DNA of 32,247 nucleotides from Gemmatimonadota bacterium. GTDB taxonomy: Bacteria > Gemmatimonadota > Gemmatimonadetes > Gemmatimonadales > GWC2-71-9. Position numbers and translations under genes: made by a program. The stretch covers positions 1-32,247 of the forward strand of contig JAHECL010000013.1 of assembly GCA_024641745.1 (NCBI GenBank), in the 5' to 3' direction. Positions 23,767 to 32,247 of this stretch are shown here, piece after piece (the stretch's first letter is position 1; each line of letters begins with the position of its first letter). The notes beneath the pieces are model-generated. The model ran no database searches. It saw only the letters and a program-made list of their open reading frames with translations, and was not told the DNA's origin.

Positions 23767-25128
23767 TCAGGCCCCGGTGTCGGGGAAGGTCTGCAGCGCG
23801 GTCTTCAGGTCGGCCAGGAAGTGGTCGGCGTCGGCCCCGTCCACGATGCGATGGTCATACGCCATCGTCAGCATGCCCTTCGTCCGGATGGCCAGCGCAT
23901 CGGTGCCATCGGGCCCCGTGATCACGTGGGGGCGCTTCTCGATGGCGCCGATGCCGAGGATGGCCACCTGCGGCTGGTTGATGATGGGGGTACCGGCGAA
24001 GGACCCGATCCCGCCGGGGTTCGTGATGGTGAACGTCCCCCGCTGGACCTCATCGGGGGTGAGCTTCTTGTTCCGGGCACGCTCACCGAGGTCGTTGATG
24101 GCGCGCGCCACCCCGAGCAGCGACAGTTCGTCGGCTCGCTTGATGACCGGGACGATAAGGCCCCAGTCGAGGGCGACCGCGATGCCGATGTTGATGTCGC
24201 GGCGGTAGACCGTCGCATCGCCCATCACCGCGGCGTTGACGACCGGGTGCTTCCGGAGGTTGTCCGCCACCGCCTTCACGATGAACGCCAGGAAGGTCAG
24301 GTTCACGCCGCGCTCGGCATACTCCTGCTTGCGCGCCTTGCGGACCTGCGCGACCCGGGAGAAGTCCACCTCGAAGAGGCTGTTCACGTGCGCCGACACC
24401 CGGCGCGACATGATCATGTGGTCGGCGGTGAGCTTGCGAATCTTGCTCCACGGCTCGACCCGGTCGCCTTCCCACGGCTCGACCACCGGCGAGGGCACCT
24501 CGATGAGGGTGGTGGCACCGCGAGAGGGGGCGGCCGCGGGAGCGCGGGACAGCGGGGCCGCAGCGGCGGTGACCGGTGCCGGGCCCGCCTCGATGACGGC
24601 CAGGATGTCGCTCTTCGTCACCCGTCCGGCGAGGCCGGAGCCGGCGATGCCGCTGATGTCGAGATTGTGCTCCGCCGCGATCTTGCGCACCAGCGGGGTG
24701 CTCTTGCGACGGAGACGGTCCTCGGCGGATTCGGGCCCGGTGCTCACCGCCGCGGGCGGGACAGACGGGGTGACCGGCACGGGCGCAGGCACGGGAGCCG
24801 CCTTGGGGGCCGGGGGAGGCGGCGCCGGCTCGGCGGCAGGGGCAGGAGCGGGCGCGGCGGCAGGGGCCGGCGCCGCAGCGGCACTGGCGTCGGTCTCGAG
24901 GCGGGCGACCACGGTCTGCACCGCCACCGTTTCGCCCTCCTGGACCAGGATCTCCGCCAGGATGCCCGCCTGCGGGGCGGGGATCTCCGCGTCCACCTTG
25001 TCGGTGGAGATCTCGAAGATCGGCTCGTCGCGCTTGACGGCATCGCCGACCTTCTTCATCCACCGGGACAGCGTCCCCTCGGCGATGGACTCGCCCATCT
25101 GCGGCATGATTACGTCGATCTTGGCCAT
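23767..25128 (-). CDS. 2-oxoacid dehydrogenase complex, dihydrolipoamide acyltransferase (E2)
   Basis: E2 forms the core of the complex and passes the acyl group from E1 to CoA. The 453-residue protein has one lipoyl domain (about 1-78, lipoyl lysine K44 in T-D-K-V-D), then an Ala/Pro-rich linker (about 81-130). A peripheral subunit-binding domain follows (about 142-180; S-T-P-L-V-R-K-I-A, G-S-G-L-A-G-R-V-T-K-S-D), then the catalytic domain with D425-H426-R-I-V-D-G. It follows E1beta by 18 bases with a GGAGAG ribosome binding site. Acyl specificity (pyruvate, branched-chain or acetoin) cannot be told; a single lipoyl domain and the separate alpha/beta E1 resemble the branched-chain/acetoin group. 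Confidence 0.93.
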   Translation of the reverse strand: MAKIDVIMPQMGESIAEGTLSRWMKKVGDAVKRDEPIFEISTDKVDAEIPAPQAGILAEILVQEGETVAVQTVVARLETDASAAAAPAPAAAPAPAPAAEPAPPPPAPKAAPVPAPVPVTPSVPPAAVSTGPESAEDRLRRKSTPLVRKIAAEHNLDISGIAGSGLAGRVTKSDILAVIEAGPAPVTAAAAPLSRAPAAAPSRGATTLIEVPSPVVEPWEGDRVEPWSKIRKLTADHMIMSRRVSAHVNSLFEVDFSRVAQVRKARKQEYAERGVNLTFLAFIVKAVADNLRKHPVVNAAVMGDATVYRRDINIGIAVALDWGLIVPVIKRADELSLLGVARAINDLGERARNKKLTPDEVQRGTFTITNPGGIGSFAGTPIINQPQVAILGIGAIEKRPHVITGPDGTDALAIRTKGMLTMAYDHRIVDGADADHFLADLKTALQTFPDTGA

Positions 25129-25146
25129 CTGAATCTCTCCAAATTC

Positions 25147-26127
25147 CTAGTAGGCGGCCAGCCAGCGTGCGGCGACCACGAGGTCGTCCGTCTGCGGCAG
25201 GACAAAGTCTTCAAGGGTCGGCGCGTAGGGCAGCGGCACGTCGTGCGCCGTGACGCGCTTGACCGGCGCATCGAGCCATTCGAACGCCTGGTCGTTGATC
25301 CGGGCGGTGATCTCGCCGGCCACGCCGCCGGTGCGGGTGTCCTCGTGCGCAATCAGCACCCGGCTGGTCTTCTTCACGGAGGCCATGATCGCCTCGTCGT
25401 CCATCGGCAGCAGGGTCCGGAGGTCGAGGACCTCCACCGAGAGCCCGTCCTCCTTCTCCAGCCGTTCGGCCGCCTCCAGCGCCTTGTACACCATCGCCGA
25501 CCAGGTGATGATCGTCAGGTCGCGACCCTCGCGGGCCACCCGGGCCTTGCCGATCGGGGTGAGGATCTCCTCCCCCTCAGGCAGGTCCTCCTTGATCCGG
25601 CGATAGAGAAACTTGTGCTCAAAGTACAACACCGGGTCATCGTCGCGAATGGCGCTCTTGATGAGCCCCTTCGCGTCACGCGCGGTGGCGGGGCAGACGA
25701 TCTTGAGCCCCGGCGTGTGCAGGAAGGCCGCTTCGGGGTTCTGCGAGTGGAACGGACCGCCCCGGACGTAGCCGCCGGAGGGACCCCGCACCACCATCGG
25801 CGTGGGCAGCCCGGCGCGATAGCGCGCCGTGGCGACGTAGTTCGTCAGCATGTCGTACGCGCAGGAGATGAAGTCGATGAACTGCATCTCCGCCACCGGC
25901 CGCAGGCCCATGTGGGCGGCGCCCGCGGCGGCGCCGACGATGGCCGCCTCCGAGATCGGGGTGTCGATGACGCGGCGCTCCCCGAACTCGGCGAGGAACC
26001 CGTCGGTCACCTTGAAGGCGCCGCCGTAGGCGCCCACATCCTCGCCGAGGATGAAGACGTTCTCGTCCCGCCGCATCTCCTCCATCATCCCCTGGCGGAG
26101 CGCCTCGAGGTACGTGACCTCAGCCAT
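25147..26127 (-). CDS. 2-oxoacid dehydrogenase E1 component, beta subunit
   Basis: The 326-residue beta subunit of a heterotetrameric E1. The N-terminal domain has I-L-G-E-D-V-G and T-P-I-S-E-A-A-I-V-G, and the middle part has G-P-S-G-G-Y-V-R-G-G-P-F-H-S-Q-N-P-E. Residues contributed to the active site come from both subunits. The C-terminal transketolase-like domain has V-E-V-L-D-L-R-T-L-L-P-M-D. I chose the ATG at 26127, which overlaps the E1alpha stop by eight bases (ATGGCTGA) and gives M-A-E-V-T-Y-L-E-A-L; an upstream extension is not supported. Confidence 0.94.
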   Translation of the reverse strand: MAEVTYLEALRQGMMEEMRRDENVFILGEDVGAYGGAFKVTDGFLAEFGERRVIDTPISEAAIVGAAAGAAHMGLRPVAEMQFIDFISCAYDMLTNYVATARYRAGLPTPMVVRGPSGGYVRGGPFHSQNPEAAFLHTPGLKIVCPATARDAKGLIKSAIRDDDPVLYFEHKFLYRRIKEDLPEGEEILTPIGKARVAREGRDLTIITWSAMVYKALEAAERLEKEDGLSVEVLDLRTLLPMDDEAIMASVKKTSRVLIAHEDTRTGGVAGEITARINDQAFEWLDAPVKRVTAHDVPLPYAPTLEDFVLPQTDDLVVAARWLAAY

Positions 26128-27175
26128 CGATCCTCCGGTACCATTCAAGCTCGGCGCGGGCCGGGTCGGCCAGCACGCCGTCGAGCGCCGTGCCGGCCGC
26201 CGGCATCGGCTCGTCCTCGCAGTGTCCCACCGCGTCGTCGAGCAGCGCCAGGATCCGCGCGTCGATCTCGGCGAGCTCCTCCACCGTCGCCCACCCCGCC
26301 TCGACGTAGTCGCGGATGCACCGGTCGATCGGGTCCTTCGCCTCCCACTCCGCGATCTCGCCCGTGGACTGGTAGGACTGGTTGTCGTGCTCCGCGTGCC
26401 CCTTCCGGCGGTAGGTGACCAGTTCGATCAGCGTACACCCGCCGCCCTGCCGGGCACGCTCCACCGCCGGCTTGGTGGCACCGTACACCGCCAGGACGTC
26501 ATTGCCGTCGGCGCGCACCCCGGGAATGCCGTAGGCCGCGGCCTTGTCGACCAGCTGCCGGACCGCGGTCTGCTTGTGCATCGGCGTGCTGAACGAATAG
26601 CCGTTGTTCTCGCAGATGATGACCATCGGCAGGCGCTGGACGGCGGCGAAGTTGATGCCCTCGTGGAAGGTCCCCGTGCTCATGGCGCCGTCGCCGACGT
26701 AGACCATCCCGACCCGCGGCTGCTTCCGCATCTTGAACGACAGCGCGACCCCCGCCATGACGGGCACCATGTCGCCGAGGTGCGAAATCTGCCCGATGAA
26801 CCCGCGCTCGAGGTCGCCGTAATGGATGTTCAGCTCGCGGCCCCGGGTCGGGCTCTCGGCCTTGGCCATGTACTGTCGCAGGATCTCGAGTGGGGTCGCG
26901 CCCTGCACCAGCATCGAGCCGAGGTTCCGGATCAGCGGCGAGAGGAAGTCACCCTGGCCCCGGTCCAGCGCATACGCGCTGCCGACGCTGTCGGCCTCCT
27001 GGCCCAGCGACCGGAAGAGGCCGCCGATGACCTTGGTCTGCCGATAGAGGTTGACCAGGCGCTCCTCCAGGGAGCGCGTCAGCCGCATGAAGTAGTACAT
27101 CTCGTGCAGCTGGGCCCGGCTGAGGCCGTGCGGCGGTGCCGCCGGGGACACCGGCGGGGATACGGTCGGAGTCAT
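26120..27175 (-). CDS. 2-oxoacid dehydrogenase E1 component, alpha subunit
   Basis: The 351-residue alpha subunit of a thiamine diphosphate-dependent E1. The ThDP/Mg motif runs from G-D-G-A at 161-164 to E-N-N at 189-191. The phosphorylation-loop equivalent is Y-R-R-K-G-H-A-E-H-D-N-Q-S-Y-Q, with Ala where regulated enzymes have the first Ser, so control by kinase is unlikely. An Ala/Pro-rich leader of about 18 residues precedes the fold. The ATG at 27175 lies 10 bases past the hppA stop; a TTG eight codons upstream would overlap hppA. Dihydrolipoamide dehydrogenase (E3) is not in the window. Confidence 0.94.
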   Translation of the reverse strand: MTPTVSPPVSPAAPPHGLSRAQLHEMYYFMRLTRSLEERLVNLYRQTKVIGGLFRSLGQEADSVGSAYALDRGQGDFLSPLIRNLGSMLVQGATPLEILRQYMAKAESPTRGRELNIHYGDLERGFIGQISHLGDMVPVMAGVALSFKMRKQPRVGMVYVGDGAMSTGTFHEGINFAAVQRLPMVIICENNGYSFSTPMHKQTAVRQLVDKAAAYGIPGVRADGNDVLAVYGATKPAVERARQGGGCTLIELVTYRRKGHAEHDNQSYQSTGEIAEWEAKDPIDRCIRDYVEAGWATVEELAEIDARILALLDDAVGHCEDEPMPAAGTALDGVLADPARAELEWYRRIDG

Positions 27176-27185
27176 CTGTTGTCCG

Positions 27186-29636
<2,451 letters not shown>

Positions 29637-29683
29637 CTCGGTGGTTCTCCGGTAAAGGGACCGCGCGAACGCGGCGAGTGGAA

Positions 29684-29974
29684 TCAGTAGGCGCCGCGCG
29701 ACTCGTGCGCGGAGTGCGCCAGGCCATGCACGACCGTGAGGAAGCGCTTGGCCAGCTTGTCGAGCTCGCTTTCGCCCGGCTGGTCGGTCTCGATGGTGAT
29801 CAGCGTGTAGTGCCCGCCCTCCGCCTGCACCGAGACGGACAGCTGCCCCAGCGTGCCGCCAAACCGGCGGCGGCGCGGGGCTTCCTCGGTCGGGGTGAGC
29901 CGCGCGCCGAAGAACTCGGCGGCGCGGGCCACGGCGGTGTCGGGCGAGACGCTGGTCCGGTGGAAATACTTCAT
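29684..29974 (-). CDS. Small protein of unknown function between ino1 and hppA
   Basis: A 96-residue soluble protein not assigned to a family. It starts M-K-Y-F-H-R-T-S-V-S-P-D-T-A-V-A-R-A-A-E-F-F-G, then a basic P-R-R-R-R-F-G-G stretch, two likely beta strands (L-S-V-S-V-Q-A and H-Y-T-L-I-T-I-E-T-D) and an alpha-helical end. This alpha/beta/beta/alpha order is like small SRPBCC-style or polyketide-cyclase folds, but too short to say. The ATG shares a base with the ino1 stop (TGATG), so it is co-translated with inositol phosphate synthase. Confidence 0.75.
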   Translation of the reverse strand: MKYFHRTSVSPDTAVARAAEFFGARLTPTEEAPRRRRFGGTLGQLSVSVQAEGGHYTLITIETDQPGESELDKLAKRFLTVVHGLAHSAHESRGAY

Positions 29975-31311
29975 CAGTCGTTCTCGTAGTACTCGATACC
30001 GAGATGGGTGATCTGCTCCTCACCCTTGAGGTACCGCAGCGTGTTCTTGAGCTTGGTCAACTGGATGAACAGGTCGTGCTCCGGATACAGCCCGGCGCCC
30101 ACCTGCGGGCTCTTGAAGTAGAAGGAGAGCCATTCCTGGATGCCCGACAGGCCGGCGCGGCTGGCCAGGTCGAAGAAGATCGCCAGGTCGAGCACCAGCG
30201 GGGCGGCCAGGATCGAGTCGCGGCACAGGAAATCGACCTTGATCTGCATCGGGTAGCCGAGCCACCCGAAGATGTCGATGTTGTCCCAGCCTTCCTTGTT
30301 GTCCCCGCGCGGCGGGTAGTAGTTGATCCGCACCTTGTGGTAGATGTTCCCGTACAGCTCGGGATAGAGCTTCGGCTGGAGGGTGTGCTCCAGCACGCCG
30401 AGCTTCGACTCTTCCTTGGTCTTGAAGCTCTCCGGGTCGTCAAGCACCTCGCCGTCCCGGTTGCCCAGGATGTTGGTCGAGTACCAGCCCGCCACGCCGA
30501 GCATCCGCGCCTTGAACATCGGCGCCAGCACGGTCTTGAGCATCGTCTGGCCGGTCTTGAAGTCCTTGCCGCCGATCGGCACGCCCTTCTCCCTGGCGAG
30601 CGCCTCGATGGCCGGCAGGTCGCAGCTCAGGTTCGGCGCGCCGTTCGCGTACGGGACCCCCTCCATGATGGCCGCGTAGGCGTAGAGCATCGACGGCGCG
30701 ATGGACGGATCGTTCGCGTCCATCGCCTTCTCGAAGGTGGCCATCGTCTGGTGCGTCGGACCGGGGGCGATGAACACCTCGGTCGAGGCGCACCACACCA
30801 TGACCAGCCGGTCGCATTTGTGCTGCGCCTTGAAGTCCCGGATGTCCTTCCGCAGCGCCTCGGCGAGGTCCCGCTTGGTCTTGCCCTTCTTGACGTTGGT
30901 GCCGACCAGGCGCTTCACGTAGAACTGGTCGAACACCGCCGGCATCGGCTTGATCGACTTCAGGAAGTCGGCGATCGGCTCGACGTGCTCGTGCTTGTCG
31001 AGCACGCCGCACTTCAGCGCCGACTCATACCCGTCATCCGGGATGGGATCCCAGGCGCCGAAGACGAGGTCCTCGAGGGACGCCAGCGACACGAATTCGT
31101 TGATCAGGGGCGTCCGTGCCTCGGTGCGCTTGCCCAGCCGGATGGTGCCCATCTGGGTGAGCGAGCCGATCGGCTTGGAGCGGCCCTGACGGATGTTCTC
31201 GACGCCGGCCATGAAGGTGGTGGTCACCGCTCCGAGGCCCACGCAGAGCACTCCGAGCTTGCCCTTGGCGGGCGTAATGGACCGGGCAGACTGAGGCGCC
31301 ACGGCGGTCAT
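29974..31311 (-). CDS. ino1: myo-Inositol-1-phosphate synthase
   Basis: Converts glucose 6-phosphate to inositol 1-phosphate with NAD, the first step to inositol lipids and inositol-derived solutes. The 445-residue protein has the NAD loop G-L-G-A-V-T-T-T-F-M-A-G near 25-36, a conserved S-L-A-S-L-E-D-L-V-F-G-A-W-D block, and G-G-K-D-F-K-T-G-Q-T near the middle. N-I-L-G-N-R-D-G-E follows, with an active-site-type Lys/Asp segment later (I-K-V-D-F-L-C-R-D-S). It follows the phosphatidyltransferase gene after 54 bases and is probably the next step upstream of it. Confidence 0.95.
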   Translation of the reverse strand: MTAVAPQSARSITPAKGKLGVLCVGLGAVTTTFMAGVENIRQGRSKPIGSLTQMGTIRLGKRTEARTPLINEFVSLASLEDLVFGAWDPIPDDGYESALKCGVLDKHEHVEPIADFLKSIKPMPAVFDQFYVKRLVGTNVKKGKTKRDLAEALRKDIRDFKAQHKCDRLVMVWCASTEVFIAPGPTHQTMATFEKAMDANDPSIAPSMLYAYAAIMEGVPYANGAPNLSCDLPAIEALAREKGVPIGGKDFKTGQTMLKTVLAPMFKARMLGVAGWYSTNILGNRDGEVLDDPESFKTKEESKLGVLEHTLQPKLYPELYGNIYHKVRINYYPPRGDNKEGWDNIDIFGWLGYPMQIKVDFLCRDSILAAPLVLDLAIFFDLASRAGLSGIQEWLSFYFKSPQVGAGLYPEHDLFIQLTKLKNTLRYLKGEEQITHLGIEYYEND

Positions 31312-31334
31312 CCTTTCACGAGAGAGTCACGGCG

Positions 31335-31352
31335 GCCGGGGCGCACCCCGGC
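31335..31352 (-). other. Hairpin between the PIP synthase gene and ino1
   Basis: GCCGGGG (31335-31341) and CCCCGGC (31346-31352) form a perfect seven-base stem with a four-base loop. On the minus strand it lies 13 bases past the stop of the transferase gene and has no T-run. It may set relative expression of the two genes by mRNA processing or by partial termination. Confidence 0.35.
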
Positions 31353-31365
31353 ACGCGGGGGGGCG

Positions 31366-31986
31366 TCAGGCCCCCTTGGTTGCCTGGTACACAAAGTGGA
31401 AGCGCTGCACGACGGTGATGATGGAGGCCACCGCGAGCAGGGCGACAATGCCTTCGAGGACGAGCGCCTGCGGCCCCGCGCCCACGAGCAGCGAGGCGGC
31501 GCCAAGCCCGATGATGCGCTCCGCCCGCTGTGCGATCCCCACCTTGCAGTCGATGCCGAGCCCCTCGGCCCGCGCGCGGGCGTAGGAGACCACGAGCGAG
31601 GCGAGGGTGGCGACCATGCACAGGATGATGGCGAGGTTTCGGTAGGCCACTTCAGGGGCGTGGAGCAGGTAGGCGGCGATGCCGATGAAGGTGGCGCCGT
31701 CGCTGACACGGTCGAGCGTCGAGTCGTAGAAGGCGCCGAACTTGGTGGCGGCCCCGGCCTCCCGGGCCACCGCACCGTCGAGCGTGTCGAGGCCGCCGCT
31801 GAGCAGCAGGAGCGCGCCACCCAGCCGGATGGCCCCGAAGCCGTAGAATACCGCCGACACCACGACCAGCATGGTGCCCAGGGTCGTGATCGAGTTGGGC
31901 CGGACGCCCGCGCGGACCAGCCACCGGACCAACGGTCCGGTGAACGAGTAGTACCCGCGCTCGAGCGTGATGGGGACCAGCTTCAC
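31366..31986 (-). CDS. CDP-alcohol phosphatidyltransferase, probably phosphatidylinositol-phosphate synthase
   Basis: A 206-residue membrane enzyme that transfers a phosphatidyl group from CDP-diacylglycerol to an alcohol. The full catalytic motif is present: D67-x2-D70-G71-x2-A74-R75-x8-G84-x3-D88-x3-D92, between and within several membrane helices. The later S-Y-A-R-A-R-A-E-G-L-G and A-E-R-I-I-G-L stretch resembles the actinobacterial inositol-phosphate-using enzymes, where 'K/R-A-R-A-E' and 'R-x-E-R' lie near the acceptor site. Adjacent ino1 supplies inositol 1-phosphate, so the likely product is phosphatidylinositol phosphate. Other CDP-alcohol transferases are possible. The GTG at 31986 is the only suitable start; a weak GAGG lies upstream. 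Confidence 0.85.
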   Translation of the reverse strand: MKLVPITLERGYYSFTGPLVRWLVRAGVRPNSITTLGTMLVVVSAVFYGFGAIRLGGALLLLSGGLDTLDGAVAREAGAATKFGAFYDSTLDRVSDGATFIGIAAYLLHAPEVAYRNLAIILCMVATLASLVVSYARARAEGLGIDCKVGIAQRAERIIGLGAASLLVGAGPQALVLEGIVALLAVASIITVVQRFHFVYQATKGA

Positions 31987-32040
31987 CGACGATTCGACCT
32001 CGTCACATGTGCGATTTTCGGGACCCTGCAGAGCGGCGAA

Positions 32041-32069
32041 AAGTTAACCGGGAGAAGGCGTTAGGGCAA
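32041..32069 (-). promoter_or_regulatory. Candidate promoter of the inositol-lipid/hppA/dehydrogenase gene run
   Basis: On the minus strand TTGCCC (32064-32069) and TAACTT (32041-32046) are 17 bases apart, about 55 bases before the GTG of the transferase gene. Both hexamers are partial matches (4/6 and 3/6), so this is a suggestion. The gap from 31987 to 32132 holds no other gene I can support. Confidence 0.35.
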
Positions 32070-32132
32070 TTCGGCGGGGCGGCGGATCAGCGGGTCAGCG
32101 GAGTGATTGCACGGCGCCGCCGTGGTGAACCA

Positions 32133-32246
32133 TCATGGCGACGCCTCGATCCTGGTATACAGCAGGGCCGACCGCCGGCGGGAGAGGTAGGCCGCCTGCT
32201 CGCCGGACCAGCCTGCAATGACAGTGGAGGGCTCGGCCCCTGACTC
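32133..32246 (-). CDS. C-terminal fragment of an unidentified protein (cut by window edge)
   Basis: An open minus-strand frame enters from the right edge and ends at TGA 32133-32135 after 37 residues. The visible part is mixed and protein-like (G-A-E-P-S-T-V-I-A-G-W-S-G-E-Q-A-A-Y-L, then R-R-R-S-A-L-L-Y-T-R-I-E-A-S-P). Its codon composition matches neighbouring genes, and it lies in the same direction as everything downstream. The family cannot be told from this fragment. Confidence 0.5.
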   Translation of the reverse strand, partial: ESGAEPSTVIAGWSGEQAAYLSRRRSALLYTRIEASP

Positions 32247-32247
32247 C

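Noticed and set aside
23578-26418. A 946-codon plus-strand open frame opposite E2, E1beta and E1alpha
   Set aside because: It spans three well-defined minus-strand genes and has the low-complexity basic composition of a shadow frame. The 807-codon frame at 27267-29690 opposite hppA is rejected for the same reason.
30004-32064. A 686-codon plus-strand open frame opposite ino1 and the PIP synthase gene
   Set aside because: An antisense shadow; no recognisable motif, no ribosome binding site, and it crosses two genes and their gap.
32007-32243. A 78-codon plus-strand frame at the right edge
   Set aside because: The composition is Arg/Gly/Pro-rich with no motif. The minus strand has a more protein-like fragment ending at 32133.

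Overview
The window is a GC-rich, gene-dense bacterial chromosome segment. Almost all genes lie on the minus strand; only rpmB, a tRNA-Leu gene and a small cupin gene are on the plus strand. Gene style (short or overlapping junctions, frequent GTG/TTG starts, Ala/Pro-rich tails) and content (zinc-binding forms of S4, L28 and L36, a divergent proton pyrophosphatase, inositol-lipid genes, an SPFH/NfeD pair) fit an aerobic or facultative heterotroph, probably Gemmatimonadota. That lineage is an inference from overall resemblance and was not tested.

Layout, low to high coordinates. (1) 1-5334, minus: gmd, a GDP-4-keto-6-deoxymannose reductase (probably RMD, giving GDP-D-rhamnose), carB and the 5' end of murB form one overlapping unit. 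(2) 5435-5626, plus: rpmB. It faces a strong intrinsic terminator that closes the minus-strand ribosomal operon. (3) 5731-8690, minus: rpmJ-rpsM-rpsK-rpsD-rpoA-rplQ, driven by a clear sigma70-type promoter directly upstream of rpmJ and not attached to secY/map/infA. (4) 8765-13807, minus: smpB, an N-acetylmuramoyl-L-alanine amidase, a TPR-like lipoprotein, pyrD, pyrF and a small exported protein. Every junction overlaps, and the smpB promoter lies back to back with that of tRNA-Leu(CAG). (5) 13996-17145: a MoeB-rhodanese fusion, an Rrf2 (IscR-like) regulator with its own promoter and terminator, and aspartate ammonia-lyase. (6) 17200-19278: a plus-strand cupin converges on a tiny, easily missed zinc-ribbon gene that overlaps the end of a metallo-beta-lactamase-fold hydrolase, itself overlapping trxB. 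(7) 19364-20730: an SPFH (stomatin-like) and NfeD pair. (8) 20827-23763: an unrecognised Rossmann protein with a cysteine cluster, an SDR, a PHP phosphoesterase and two small unknown proteins. (9) 23767-31986: E2, E1beta and E1alpha of a 2-oxoacid dehydrogenase, the divergent H+-PPase, a small unknown protein, myo-inositol-1-phosphate synthase and a phosphatidylinositol-phosphate synthase. The last 115 bases hold the 3' end of an unidentified minus-strand gene.

The genes are mostly housekeeping: translation, pyrimidine synthesis, envelope building and central carbon metabolism. No mobile element, CRISPR array, prophage or defence island was seen. No stretch longer than about 150 bases lacks a gene. 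The less familiar parts are the Cys-cluster Rossmann protein, the 58-residue zinc ribbon, the divergent proton pyrophosphatase and the regulatory layout around rrf2 and moeB.
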